From assembly GCA_904420445.1 (NCBI GenBank), contig CAJFVJ010000003.1, positions 330,441 through 394,440 on the forward strand: a DNA stretch of 64,000 nt, in the 5' to 3' direction. Below are positions 45,501 through 52,067 of this stretch, one piece after another. Under the pieces are notes generated by a model, which did not search any database, had not been told where the DNA came from, and worked only from the letters and a program-made list of their open reading frames with translations. Each line of letters begins with the position of its first letter. Positions within the stretch are counted from its first letter, which is position 1. The stretch is from Candidatus Adamsella avium (GTDB taxonomy: Bacteria; Cyanobacteriota; Vampirovibrionia; Gastranaerophilales; CAJFVJ01). The position numbers were made by a program, and so were the translations under genes.

Positions 45501-45933
45501 CTTCAAGTTCTTTTTCCAGTAAAAGTTTTCTGCTTACAGGTTTCTCATATGGTTTTATTAAAGAACTATCTCCTTCGCAATTTGTGATATAATGCCAAAC
45601 GCAAAGACCATAGGTGAATTTTAGCAACTGATGAGCTTTTTCATTTGATGCGATATTCTCATGTACTGCACCATTCCCCACTTTTCTTATAATATGAAAA
45701 ACATCCATATACTTGGTATCAATATATGGTTCAAGTTCTTTTAACAGTTCAAACTGTGATATTTGGGGTTTGGCTTTAAAATACTTATAATAAACATCTT
45801 TGGCAATATATTCTGTTATCAGTCTTAATTTAGCGAGTGCAGAAGCAGCATCGGTATCAATCAATTCTTCTGCTAAAGAACCTAATTTAGCCAATTCAGG
45901 ATATTCATTTTTTAAGAAATCAAAATTACTCAT
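42556..45933 (-). CDS. hsdR: Type I restriction endonuclease subunit R
   Basis: 1125 residues. The N-terminal 130 residues resemble DUF4145, followed by a coiled coil and the HsdR nuclease domain (about 215-290; GYIDYALYDDTG then IIEAKKTRRDPKEG, a PD-(D/E)xK core). SF2 translocase motifs follow: Walker A MATGTGKTRTAM at about 380, DESH at about 468, GLTATP, and MIGRGTRL at motif VI. The C-terminal 250 residues match the EcoEI-type R subunit. The translocase pulls DNA and cuts at distance when HsdS finds unmethylated sites. First gene of a seven-gene operon with gaps of 4 nt or overlaps. Confidence 0.95.
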   Translation of the reverse strand: MSNFDFLKNEYPELAKLGSLAEELIDTDAASALAKLRLITEYIAKDVYYKYFKAKPQISQFELLKELEPYIDTKYMDVFHIIRKVGNGAVHENIASNEKAHQLLKFTYGLCVWHYITNCEGDSSLIKPYEKPVSRKLLLEKELEEARKRSAELEAELKIKEEALSKITASSTEELTNKQEETRKTVDRLGDLTEAQTRNYIIDEMLIEAGWDIKKVEDYHKEIKEYDTKSVKREVAVDNLPNTPSGKGYIDYALYDDTGKIIAIIEAKKTRRDPKEGKTQALYYANSVEMETGFRPLIFYTNGFETYFWDDVNYSPRRIYGMFSKDDIETRLFQRQNRKPLENVEIDTSITNRDYQISAIRKTYEAFSAGQRKALIVMATGTGKTRTAMSIINGLVNANWVKRILFLVDRDELRKQADSAFNKHLSSLSRILLNAETREDKTAKVYIATYPAMQKAYQLYTPGFFDLIIADESHRSIYNVYGEIFKYFDAFQIGLTATPVDYISRNTFSMFDTEDGNPTFSYELDDAIKDKYLVPYKVQKVQTGIMQRGIKYSDLSQKQKEELAEQVEDPERFEFESKDLETKITNKETNRKIIKSLMDKGLKDSNGRLGKSIIFARNHKHGEILEDLFNQMYPEYKGKYARLIDSHDPNASLLLDDFKGEEQENNINIAISVSMLDTGVDVPEILNLVFAKPIYSKVKFWQMIGRGTRLCENLFGPDKDKEYFVIFDHYSNFEFFGENPEGYVPKEQLSLYERLFMSRISLAVIAKELGDEEILNKTVEQLENDIKTLPKKSVDVQEQALKLDEILKTDYYWQELSDEFLHVLDSTVRPLMKRHQTSFAQDRAMQFEISVIQLEVLELERKILQQRQIETKQQDKKIELVKNKIRRSVFHLRETINKVKDKTEIINKVKSKDFATPFDFEELETIKDELAPIMQYSQRSAIGDDIIEIDISDEVEINKELQLDLFAAFGEGFKYNIEQFLNKIAGENIVLQKIKRGQKTTEQDIQSLVSIVLEQNPHFTLKQLEKLYPDKAQDIDLLIRSIIGVDEGEVHSRIQKFISNHTTLTSIQLQCLKLIENQLKANRYFDFESLYEQPFTRLGFDIFSESELNELKQVLDGYIVKEVVG

Positions 45934-45953
45934 ATAAGAACCCCTGCACTAAA

Positions 45954-45971
45954 TTTATACTAGCACAAAAA
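45954..45971 (-). promoter_or_regulatory. Promoter of the hsd operon
   Basis: On the minus strand TTTTTGTGCTAGTATAAA lies about 20 nt before the hsdR ATG: a TGC-TAGTAT extended -10 preceded by a T run, shared with mcrB and the RhuM-Fic gene. Confidence 0.5.
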
Positions 45972-46040
45972 TCGTTATTTTTATAAATCTACAAACGAAT
46001 AAAGGATTTTTTTACTTATAAATTATAGATAAGCGTTGTT

Positions 46041-46604
46041 CTACAAATAAAAATTCCTATAAACCTCATCGATGTCTTCTTGTTCGATGCAGATATAACG
46101 AAGTGTTACTGATGGCGAGGAGTGGTTAAAGATTTTTTGCAGGAGTACGATATCATTATATTTTTTATAATGATGATATCCGAAAGTCTTCCTTAGTGTA
46201 TGTGTGCCAATCTTTTCGGTTATCCCTGCTGCGTGGGCTGCTTTATTCAATATCCTATATGCCTGTGCTCTATCCAGTCTGCAATGTTTTTGTGTATAAA
46301 ATAGTGGCTGCTCGGGCGGTTTATCTTTTACAAATAGTTCAATCTCCGCTTTTAAGAATCTATTAAGAGGGAATTTCTTATGCTTATTCGTCTTTTTCTC
46401 TCTGATTTCAATATAATCCCTATCTTTTACATCTCCGACATTGAGCGATAATATATCCGACACCCTTAGTCCTGTATTTATCCCAAAGCTGAAAAGCAGC
46501 GCATTCCTTGGCTTTTTTGCAAGATATTTTTTAATCTTTTGGATATCTTCTATCTTTTTTATAGGTTGTACTATGTTCATTTGAACCCGCTTAATCTCAG
46601 ACAA
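46041..46604 (-). CDS. Minimal tyrosine recombinase
   Basis: 187 residues, essentially the catalytic domain alone. The Arg-His-Arg-His-Tyr set is complete: Arg in GINTGLRVSDIL (about 45), THTLRKTFGYH (about 134-144), and NHSSPSVTLRYI with the nucleophilic Tyr (about 170). The N-terminal core-binding domain of normal integrases is reduced to about 25 residues. Small recombinases of this kind can shuffle hsdS alleles or act in phage-like elements. It is upstream of hsdR on the same strand (107-nt gap) and faces away from the hip modules. Confidence 0.8.
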   Translation of the reverse strand: MSEIKRVQMNIVQPIKKIEDIQKIKKYLAKKPRNALLFSFGINTGLRVSDILSLNVGDVKDRDYIEIREKKTNKHKKFPLNRFLKAEIELFVKDKPPEQPLFYTQKHCRLDRAQAYRILNKAAHAAGITEKIGTHTLRKTFGYHHYKKYNDIVLLQKIFNHSSPSVTLRYICIEQEDIDEVYRNFYL

Positions 46605-46709
46605 TGATTGCTTCTTTGGTCAAAAAAGTAAAGACGAATGACACAAAATTAAACACTAGAGTTTGCGGAAAAATTACATTTTTCTCGCAAACAGCCGGGA
46701 ACGGTTTCG

Positions 46710-46745
46710 CCTCAGGTTGTGTGCTATCCCGCACACGAACTGAGG
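46710..46745. repeat. Long imperfect hairpin
   Basis: CCTCAG (46710-46715) pairs with CTGAGG (46740-46745), and GTGTGC pairs with GCACAC around the loop TATCCC. The region 46605-46980 (376 nt) carries this hairpin, a second one and the hip operator; I see no convincing gene in it. Confidence 0.6.
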
Positions 46746-46866
46746 CTCACACACCTAAGGTCGGATTTGAAAAACCTCAAAAATTTGTCAATTTTTGTTT
46801 TTTCCTCATCCTCAATGTTTAATGGCATTCAAACGGGGTTTAGAAAATTTGGCTCCCGAATTCAAA

Positions 46867-46897
46867 AAACACAACACAACTTCATTTTGTTGTGTTT
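46867..46897 (+). terminator. Hairpin upstream of the first hip module
   Basis: AAACACAACA (46867-46876) pairs with TGTTGTGTTT (46888-46897). It has a short T run only, so it is either a weak terminator or a structural element. Confidence 0.4.
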
Positions 46898-46921
46898 CGG
46901 GTTGAAGAGCTTGCGCACAAA

Positions 46922-46981
46922 TTAGATAATATATTATCTAATTATTGACTTTTTAACAAAAATAGTATAATATATTATCTA
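46922..46981 (+). promoter_or_regulatory. Promoter and two palindromic operators of hipBA module 1
   Basis: TTAGATAATATATTATCTAA (46922-46941) is a perfect 20-bp palindrome. TTGACT (46945-46950) and TATAAT (46966-46971) form a promoter with a 15-nt spacer; a second partial palindrome ATAATATATTAT overlaps the -10. The ATG at 46981 follows the -10 by 9 nt, so the mRNA is leaderless or nearly so. Autorepression by HipB is expected. Confidence 0.7.
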
Positions 46982-47265
46982 TGAACAGCTTTTTGTTTAA
47001 CCCTAAAACTCCTAATGAAATAGCAAAAGAATTGGTTGCAAAAATTAAGCAGCAGCGAAAAAAGCTTAAAATTTCACAAATGCAGCTTGCTTCAAAATCA
47101 GGTGTCAGCCTTGGCTCTATCAAAAGATTTGAGTCCAAATATGAAATTTCTTTGAATTCTTTTATAAAAATTCTGATTGCTCTTAATTTAGAAGGGGATT
47201 TAGAAAATTTGTTTACGCAAAAAAACTACGCTTCCATTGATGAGGTCATAAATGGACAATTATAA
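46981..47265 (+). CDS. hipB: HipB-like antitoxin (XRE family), module 1
   Basis: 94 residues. The helix-turn-helix is at about 26-80 (IKQQRKKLKISQMQLASKSGVSLGSIKRFESKYEISLNSFIKIL). It would bind the palindromic operator upstream and neutralise the HipA kinase encoded next. The gene overlaps hipA by 14 nt, which ensures coupled translation. Confidence 0.85.
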   Translation: MNSFLFNPKTPNEIAKELVAKIKQQRKKLKISQMQLASKSGVSLGSIKRFESKYEISLNSFIKILIALNLEGDLENLFTQKNYASIDEVINGQL

Positions 47266-48361
47266 ATATTTAAAAGTATTTTATAATGATATTTTAGTGG
47301 GGACTCTTGCGAAAACGCCAGAAATGGTTGTTGCTTTTGAATATGATTCGAATTGGTTGAACAACGGTTTTAGCATTTCGCCTTTTAGCTTGCCGCTCAT
47401 TAAAAAAGTTTTTATCCCCAAATACGAACCATTTGGTGGACTATTCGGCGTTTTCAATGACAGTTTACCAGACGGCTGGGGACGGTTGCTTGTTGACAGA
47501 CTGCTCTTGAAAAACAGAATAAACCCTGTCGAAGTTGATAATCTTAACCGTCTTGCTATTGTTCAACAAAGCGGGATGGGCGCTTTGACTTATAAGCCAG
47601 AACACAGATTTGAAACGGAAAACAAAATTTGTGATTATGACATTCTTTCTCAAGAGTGTTCAAAAATACTGGAATCACAAGATTCGGACAACTTAGATGA
47701 ACTTTTTCAACTGGGCGGCTCATCCGGCGGAGCAAGACCAAAAATTTTAACTTCTATAGATAATGAAGACTGGATAATTAAATTCCCATCCTCTGTCGAC
47801 CCTAAAAATATTGGCGAAAAAGAGTATCAATATTCATTATGTGCAAAAGATTGCGGAATAAATATGCCTGAAACAAGGCTTTTCCCGTCAAAAATTTGTT
47901 CGGGGTATTTTGGAGTAAAAAGATTTGACCGCAAAAACGGTAAAAAAATCCATATGGTATCGGCAAGCGGGCTATTAGAAACAAGCCACAGGCTTCCTAA
48001 CCTTGATTATAATATATTGATGAAACTCACACTTGAGATTACAAGAAATTACCAAGATATTGAACAACTACTCAGGCTGATGTGTTTCAATGTCTTTGCG
48101 CACAATAGAGATGATCATTCAAAGAATTTTTCTTATCTTTATGATGACAATAAAAAAGAGTGGCATTTATCCCCTGCGTATGACCTGACTTATAGTTCTT
48201 CTTTCAATGGAGAACATGCGACAACGATTAACGGAGAAGGTAAAAATCCAAGTTTAGATGATATTTTAGCGGTTGCAAAAAACATAGGGCTCAAAGAAAA
48301 AGCTGTCAAAGAGATAGCATTAGATATTCAAGAACAATGCAAAAATTTGTATTCAAACTAA
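47252..48361 (+). CDS. hipA: HipA-like kinase toxin, module 1
   Basis: 369 residues, shorter than E. coli HipA (about 440). The N-terminal subdomain (FNDSLPDGWGRLLVDRLL) and the glycine-rich loop GGSSGGARPK lead into the kinase core with FPSS, GVKRFDR, the catalytic HNRDDHSKNFSYL (about 285-298) and metal-binding SPAYDLTYS. HipA kinases phosphorylate aminoacyl-tRNA synthetases such as GltX and stop translation; the target here is unknown. It overlaps hipB by 14 nt, and its stop overlaps that of the convergent hipA by 4 nt. Confidence 0.88.
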   Translation: MDNYKYLKVFYNDILVGTLAKTPEMVVAFEYDSNWLNNGFSISPFSLPLIKKVFIPKYEPFGGLFGVFNDSLPDGWGRLLVDRLLLKNRINPVEVDNLNRLAIVQQSGMGALTYKPEHRFETENKICDYDILSQECSKILESQDSDNLDELFQLGGSSGGARPKILTSIDNEDWIIKFPSSVDPKNIGEKEYQYSLCAKDCGINMPETRLFPSKICSGYFGVKRFDRKNGKKIHMVSASGLLETSHRLPNLDYNILMKLTLEITRNYQDIEQLLRLMCFNVFAHNRDDHSKNFSYLYDDNKKEWHLSPAYDLTYSSSFNGEHATTINGEGKNPSLDDILAVAKNIGLKEKAVKEIALDIQEQCKNLYSN

Positions 48362-49599
48362 AATTCTTTTAACAATTTAGTGCAATTTTTTTGTACTACA
48401 GATAAGATATCTTTTCCTATTTTATTGTCAAAGCTGTTTATCACATCCTCAACAATAATTGGAAGATTTTCACATTGATTTTTTATAATTTTTTTTAACT
48501 GGGTAAAACTTATATCATTTTCATTTGCCAATTTTTCAAAACGCATTAATAAAATCTCATCATGTTTACAATGCCCGCCGATTTTCATTGCCATTTTATT
48601 TGATAATTCAGGATAAACTTGCGAACAAAGAATATCGTATGCAGGTGCAAACTTTATTTCTCCATTGTCATAATGCAGTATAGAAAAATTTTTGCCATGG
48701 GCATCATTATTTCCTATCAAGTAATTAAAAATCATTAATTGAATAAATTGGTTAATTGCAACTGCAGGCTGAGACGTGACTCTTAAAATTTCAAAACATC
48801 TCTTGAAATCAACCCCGCCTTCGGCTTGATATTTGTATGTACTTGGAATATTTGAAGCCTGACAAAAATCTTCCTGATGAATTCTTTTTATTTTATTGAC
48901 AATTATTTCTCTATCGTATCTTTGAATTAAAAAGTATTTTGTCTTATTTGCATAACCGATTTTGACATCGGGAACTTTTATCCCTAATTTTTCAGCTGTT
49001 TTTATACAAATAAATTCATTTTCAATAGTTTCATTAAAGCCATTTATTGCCGGTTTTAAAATATGGCTTGTCGGCACGTTATCTTTTGGAATTCCTATTT
49101 GCCCGTCAACAACTATTACAGAAGTTTTATCCTGTGCTCCGGCTAAAGATAGCCGCATATCTTCAACTCCTGTTGCCAATGGTTTTTGTGGAAGTTCAAC
49201 TATAAATTTTTCAAGTTCATTTTCTGACAATGGCGTATAATCAATTTCATAAGTTTCTTGCAAGTATTTTGAAGGTGTTTGCGTATCAGTATTGTCAAAA
49301 AATGAAACAGCACCCGCACAGTCATAACCTATTGCCTGCAATATAGAAAAATCGTTTTTGGGATTAATTCCGTATTTTTTCCCGATAACAATTCTTGTAT
49401 GTTCGCTTTCCGGAAGCAAACCGTTAAAAAATCCTCTGCATTGTTTATTTTCAAAAGGAGCTTTTTGAATTGGCAAACTCAAAGATAAGATTCTATCAGC
49501 ATTGTTTGAATATTGAAAAATTACGCCGCCATTATCGTCTTTTTCTAATGTTCCGATATGTTTATCATTCAAAAATACGTTCAAAGAATTACTCAACAT
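48358..49599 (-). CDS. hipA: HipA-like kinase toxin, module 2
   Basis: 413 residues, closer to the E. coli length. It has the N-terminal subdomain (RGFFNGLLPESEHTR), the P-loop-like LSLAGAQDKTSV (about 148-160) that in HipA carries the autophosphorylated Ser loop, QRYDRE, the catalytic GNNDAHGKNFSIL (about 300) and APAYDIL. It differs enough from module 1 to be a separate family member and is not a recent duplicate. It lies 7 nt after its antitoxin gene. Confidence 0.88.
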   Translation of the reverse strand: MLSNSLNVFLNDKHIGTLEKDDNGGVIFQYSNNADRILSLSLPIQKAPFENKQCRGFFNGLLPESEHTRIVIGKKYGINPKNDFSILQAIGYDCAGAVSFFDNTDTQTPSKYLQETYEIDYTPLSENELEKFIVELPQKPLATGVEDMRLSLAGAQDKTSVIVVDGQIGIPKDNVPTSHILKPAINGFNETIENEFICIKTAEKLGIKVPDVKIGYANKTKYFLIQRYDREIIVNKIKRIHQEDFCQASNIPSTYKYQAEGGVDFKRCFEILRVTSQPAVAINQFIQLMIFNYLIGNNDAHGKNFSILHYDNGEIKFAPAYDILCSQVYPELSNKMAMKIGGHCKHDEILLMRFEKLANENDISFTQLKKIIKNQCENLPIIVEDVINSFDNKIGKDILSVVQKNCTKLLKEF

Positions 49600-49606
49600 T
49601 TACCTC

Positions 49607-49828
49607 TTAAATTTTTTCATAAGGTGATTTTACATCTATTGTAATCCCTAAGGCACGACAAACATTTATGACTTTCCCAATTTGTGCTGTTTCTTTCCCG
49701 TTTTCCAGATCAACAAGAAACCTTACTCCGACATTAGCGGCAATCGCCAAATCCGCTTGCGTAAGATGTTGTTCCTTACGGACATTTTTAATATATGCTC
49801 CCAGTTTTTTAGTATCTGTTATGTTCAT
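49607..49828 (-). CDS. hipB: HipB-like antitoxin (XRE family), module 2
   Basis: 73 residues, almost only the helix-turn-helix domain (LGAYIKNVRKEQHLTQADLAIAANVGVRFLVDLENGKETAQIGKVINVCRALG), with a short C-terminal strand. The start lies directly behind operator 1, which also covers the AGGT ribosome binding site, so DNA binding would block both transcription and translation start. Confidence 0.87.
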   Translation of the reverse strand: MNITDTKKLGAYIKNVRKEQHLTQADLAIAANVGVRFLVDLENGKETAQIGKVINVCRALGITIDVKSPYEKI

Positions 49829-49830
49829 TT

Positions 49831-49946
49831 TTTACCTATCGGTAAAATTTTACAATATTTTCATCTAAAAATCAACATTTTTTACCGTTCGGTAAAAAAT
49901 GCATACTTAGAAATGAATTTCACTACAAGATTTACCGTACGGTAAA
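49831..49946 (-). promoter_or_regulatory. Three phased hip operators and promoter of module 2
   Basis: TTTACCTATCGGTAAA (49831-49846), TTTACCGTTCGGTAAA (49881-49896) and TTTACCGTACGGTAAA (49931-49946) begin exactly 50 bp apart; the third is a perfect palindrome. On the minus strand a promoter TTGATT-17 nt-TAAAAT lies between operators 2 and 1. I see no gene in 49829-50103. Confidence 0.85.
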
Positions 49947-50056
49947 TTTTAACTTTTTTAAATCAATCTCATATTCTTGTATTTTTAATCTTATAATGAG
50001 AGTTTATTTCAAGTAGTGAAGCAAATTACTTGCCCGAGAGACAGTAAAATCCAAGA

Positions 50057-50074
50057 CAAGTCCCATCTTCGACA
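50057..50074. other. Possible degenerate att site (tRNA-Leu 3' end-like)
   Basis: CAAGTCCC-ATCT-TCGACA matches 14 of 18 positions of the tRNA-Leu 3' segment at 22142-22159, with identical spacing, and is followed by CC-A. It does not form a whole tRNA with the upstream bases. Confidence 0.3.
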
Positions 50075-50076
50075 CC

Positions 50077-50107
50077 ATAAAAGCGAGGTTTTAAACCTCG
50101 CTTTTAT
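50077..50107 (-). terminator. Terminator overlapping the RhuM-Fic stop
   Basis: Stem with GCGAGG/CCTCGC flanked by AAAA/TTTT, loop TTTTAAA. The stop codon (50104-50106) lies in the first arm on the minus strand. Confidence 0.75.
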
Positions 50108-51102
50108 TTTATTTCTCTGTTTAAAACACTTACAACAATCTGCTTCATTGTTTCCATTTCTTTAGGGTTGCTTTCTGCTATCAGCAGCGTTAGTGCAAAC
50201 AGTGTACCGTTATCAATAATTGGTTTATCATTTTTGTACAACATTTTGTTTTTATCAAGGAAATACAAAAAGCAGCTTGCCGCAATTCTTTTGTTGCCGT
50301 CGGAGAAAGAATGGTTCTTTGTTATCAGATACAAAAGCATTGCGGCTTTTTCTTCCAGTGTCGGATAAAGTTCTTTCCCGTCAAAGATTTGATATATTTG
50401 ATTAACTGAACTTTCAAAAGAATTGTCTTTGGGGTTTGCAAAAACATCCGAGGCAAACTCGGATTTCATATTGTCTATAACTTGCAGAAATTCTTCTGTA
50501 GAAATCCGTACAGCATCTGTTTTTGTCAGACCTTTTGTGTCCAGTGTTTTATGGTCAAAATTATCAAGCAAATCCAATCCCTTCGCAAAATTTTCAAGCA
50601 AATTTGCAACATCTTGAGCCTCTTTAACAGTGTCAATTTGGTTATTCAAACTTCTTGAAAGCAGACTGACGCTTGTTTGAAGGGCTTCTATTTTACTTTT
50701 TTGCGATTGCAAAAGTTTTTCATTAACGGCATAACCTTTAGTCAGATAATTTTTCAAAACATTTGTTGCCCAGATTCTGAATTGTGTTGCCTTCTTAGAG
50801 TTCACCCTGTATCCTACAGCAATAATCATGTCAAGATTGTAATATTCTAATTCTCTTGAAACATTTCTGCTGCCTTCTTTTCGAACTGTTCGGAATTTCC
50901 GAACAGTTGAAGTTTTGTCCAACTCTTCATCTTGAAATATATGAGAAATATGTTCTGAGATATTAGCTTTGCTGGAGTCAAACAATTTGACTATCATATC
51001 TTGTGTCAGCCAGATTGTATCCTGTTCCAGTTTAACATCAAGTGATACTGAACCATCAGCACTTGTATAGATTATAATTTCACCTTTATTCAAGTTTCCC
51101 AC
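50104..51102 (-). CDS. RhuM-Fic/Doc fusion protein
   Basis: 332 residues from GTG 51102, preceded by AAGGAG with an 8-nt spacer; an in-frame ATG at 51162 lacks a site. The N-terminal half matches RhuM (IIIYTSADGSVSLDVKLEQDTIWLTQDMIVKLF, ELEYYNLDMIIAVGYRVNSKKATQFRIWA), and the C-terminal half is a Fic/Doc domain with HSFSDGNKRIAASCFLYF (about 285-302). The motif has the Doc-like H-x-F-x-D-x-N-K-R form rather than the AMP-transferring H-P-F-x-x-G-N-G-R form. Doc phosphorylates EF-Tu. RhuM-type proteins are widespread in pathogenicity and defence islands. No separate antitoxin gene is adjacent. Confidence 0.85.
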   Translation of the reverse strand: MGNLNKGEIIIYTSADGSVSLDVKLEQDTIWLTQDMIVKLFDSSKANISEHISHIFQDEELDKTSTVRKFRTVRKEGSRNVSRELEYYNLDMIIAVGYRVNSKKATQFRIWATNVLKNYLTKGYAVNEKLLQSQKSKIEALQTSVSLLSRSLNNQIDTVKEAQDVANLLENFAKGLDLLDNFDHKTLDTKGLTKTDAVRISTEEFLQVIDNMKSEFASDVFANPKDNSFESSVNQIYQIFDGKELYPTLEEKAAMLLYLITKNHSFSDGNKRIAASCFLYFLDKNKMLYKNDKPIIDNGTLFALTLLIAESNPKEMETMKQIVVSVLNREIK

Positions 51103-51127
51103 TAAATAAACTCCTTTGTTATGTAAT

Positions 51128-51143
51128 GATATTAGCACAAAAA
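51128..51143 (-). promoter_or_regulatory. Promoter of the RhuM-Fic gene
   Basis: On the minus strand TTTTTGTGCTAATATC lies about 25 nt before the GTG start, matching the promoters of mcrB and hsdR. Confidence 0.5.
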
Positions 51144-51275
51144 TACAGCTGAATTCACGCATACTCCAGCCCTAACGCCAGCCTCATATTATAGTATTCT
51201 GTTGTTGACTTTACGGTTTTATCCAATATAAAGGGTTCCAGAATAGTAACCCAATAGACAACAAAACACCCGCCT

Positions 51276-51620
51276 CTACTTCTTACCCTTCTTCAGCTTC
51301 TTATATGCCCGAATATTGCCCAGAAACATAGCTATCTCTTCATCATCAAGATTGTTCAACTCTGCAACAAGAGCAAGAAAAACCTTGCTTTTTTCAGGAA
51401 TTTTTATTTCTTCATCAGACAACAATTCATTGTAATCAATATCAAAAACTTCTGTCAGTTTTTCTATTTTATCCAGAGATGGAAACTTCTTGCTCAATTC
51501 ATAAAGAGATATAACATCAGCACTCGCAACATCAATCAACTCAGCTAACTGCTCCTGAGTCAATCCTCTTGAGTTTCTTATAGCTTTCAATTTTTTTCCA
51601 AATCTGTGCTTTAATTTCAT
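51276..51620 (-). CDS. XRE-family transcriptional regulator
   Basis: 114 residues. Helix-turn-helix at about 10-65 (LKAIRNSRGLTQEQLAELIDVASADVISLYELSKKFPSLDKIEKLTEVF), with a Lys-rich C-terminal tail. An inverted repeat at 51661-51689 lies upstream and is a likely operator, so autorepression is probable. It is divergent from the small gene at 51783. Confidence 0.8.
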   Translation of the reverse strand: MKLKHRFGKKLKAIRNSRGLTQEQLAELIDVASADVISLYELSKKFPSLDKIEKLTEVFDIDYNELLSDEEIKIPEKSKVFLALVAELNNLDDEEIAMFLGNIRAYKKLKKGKK

Positions 51621-51660
51621 ATTTTAAGTTTAGGCGATGGCATATAAGGATATAACCTTA

Positions 51661-51689
51661 AAAATAACTATAAAATATATAGTTATTTT
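51661..51689. promoter_or_regulatory. Inverted-repeat operator before the XRE gene
   Basis: AAAATAACTATA (51661-51672) and TATAGTTATTTT (51678-51689) form a perfect 12-bp inverted repeat with a 5-nt spacer between two divergent genes. Confidence 0.65.
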
Positions 51690-51782
51690 TAACTAGTCAT
51701 CCCCCAACTGGGTAATAGACATTTTATGTCATAAAATAATATAATCTAGTAATAAACAGCTAGATATATCCGGGTAAAAATT

Positions 51783-51980
51783 ATGACAACAAAGACCAAA
51801 ATGAGCGGCAAACAAAGACTATATCATTTGAACATGACAAAAGACCTGCTGGAAGAAAATTCAACCCTATTTGCACCGATATTAGAACTTGCCCTCAAAC
51901 TGCCTCCTCAGAAGAGAGAAATTTATTTTTTAAAATATCATCTTTTTTTAGAACATCTTGAACTTGCACTGAGTTCTTGA
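51783..51980 (+). CDS. Small helical hypothetical protein
   Basis: 65 residues, not recognised. A basic N terminus is followed by two helices (QRLYHLNMTKDLLEENSTLFAPILELALKLP and KREIYFLKYHLFLEHLELAL). It has its own strong terminator, which supports expression. It is divergent from the XRE regulator and may be under its control. Confidence 0.55.
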   Translation: MTTKTKMSGKQRLYHLNMTKDLLEENSTLFAPILELALKLPPQKREIYFLKYHLFLEHLELALSS

Positions 51981-51991
51981 TTTACCCAGCT

Positions 51992-52016
51992 GGCAGGTCA
52001 AACCTGCCTTTTTTTT
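51992..52016 (+). terminator. Terminator of the small gene at 51783
   Basis: GGCAGGT (51992-51998), loop CAA, ACCTGCC (52002-52008), then eight T. Confidence 0.93.
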
Positions 52017-52023
52017 AGTTGAA

Positions 52024-52057
52024 AATAAAAAAGAGAGCCGATGCTCTCTTTTATTTT
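52024..52057 (-). terminator. Terminator of the lemA operon
   Basis: Stem GAGAGC/GCTCTC with A and T flanks and loop CGAT. It follows the lemA stop on the minus strand by about 10 nt. Confidence 0.8.
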
Positions 52058-52067
52058 GATTATATTA

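Larger units (their letters stand above)
22160..50074. mobile_element. Candidate genomic (defence) island at tRNA-Leu
   Basis: The content changes sharply at the 3' end of the tRNA: a transposition module, McrBC, a helicase, an extended type I R-M operon, a tyrosine recombinase and two hipBA modules lie between 22.5 and 49.9 kb, while housekeeping genes lie on both sides. At 50057-50074 the 18-nt string CAAGTCCC-ATCT-TCGACA matches the tRNA 3' part CAAGTCCC-CCCA-TCGACA at 14 of 18 positions. This could be a degenerate right attachment site, but no perfect direct repeat is visible, so the boundaries are uncertain. Confidence 0.4.

Noticed and set aside
46604-46925. Open frames between the recombinase and hip module 1
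   Set aside because: They run through long hairpins, have no ribosome binding site and resemble no protein.
50000-50076. A complete tRNA or tmRNA 3' end
   Set aside because: The last bases look tRNA-like, but no matching acceptor arm, T-loop or anticodon stem can be built upstream.
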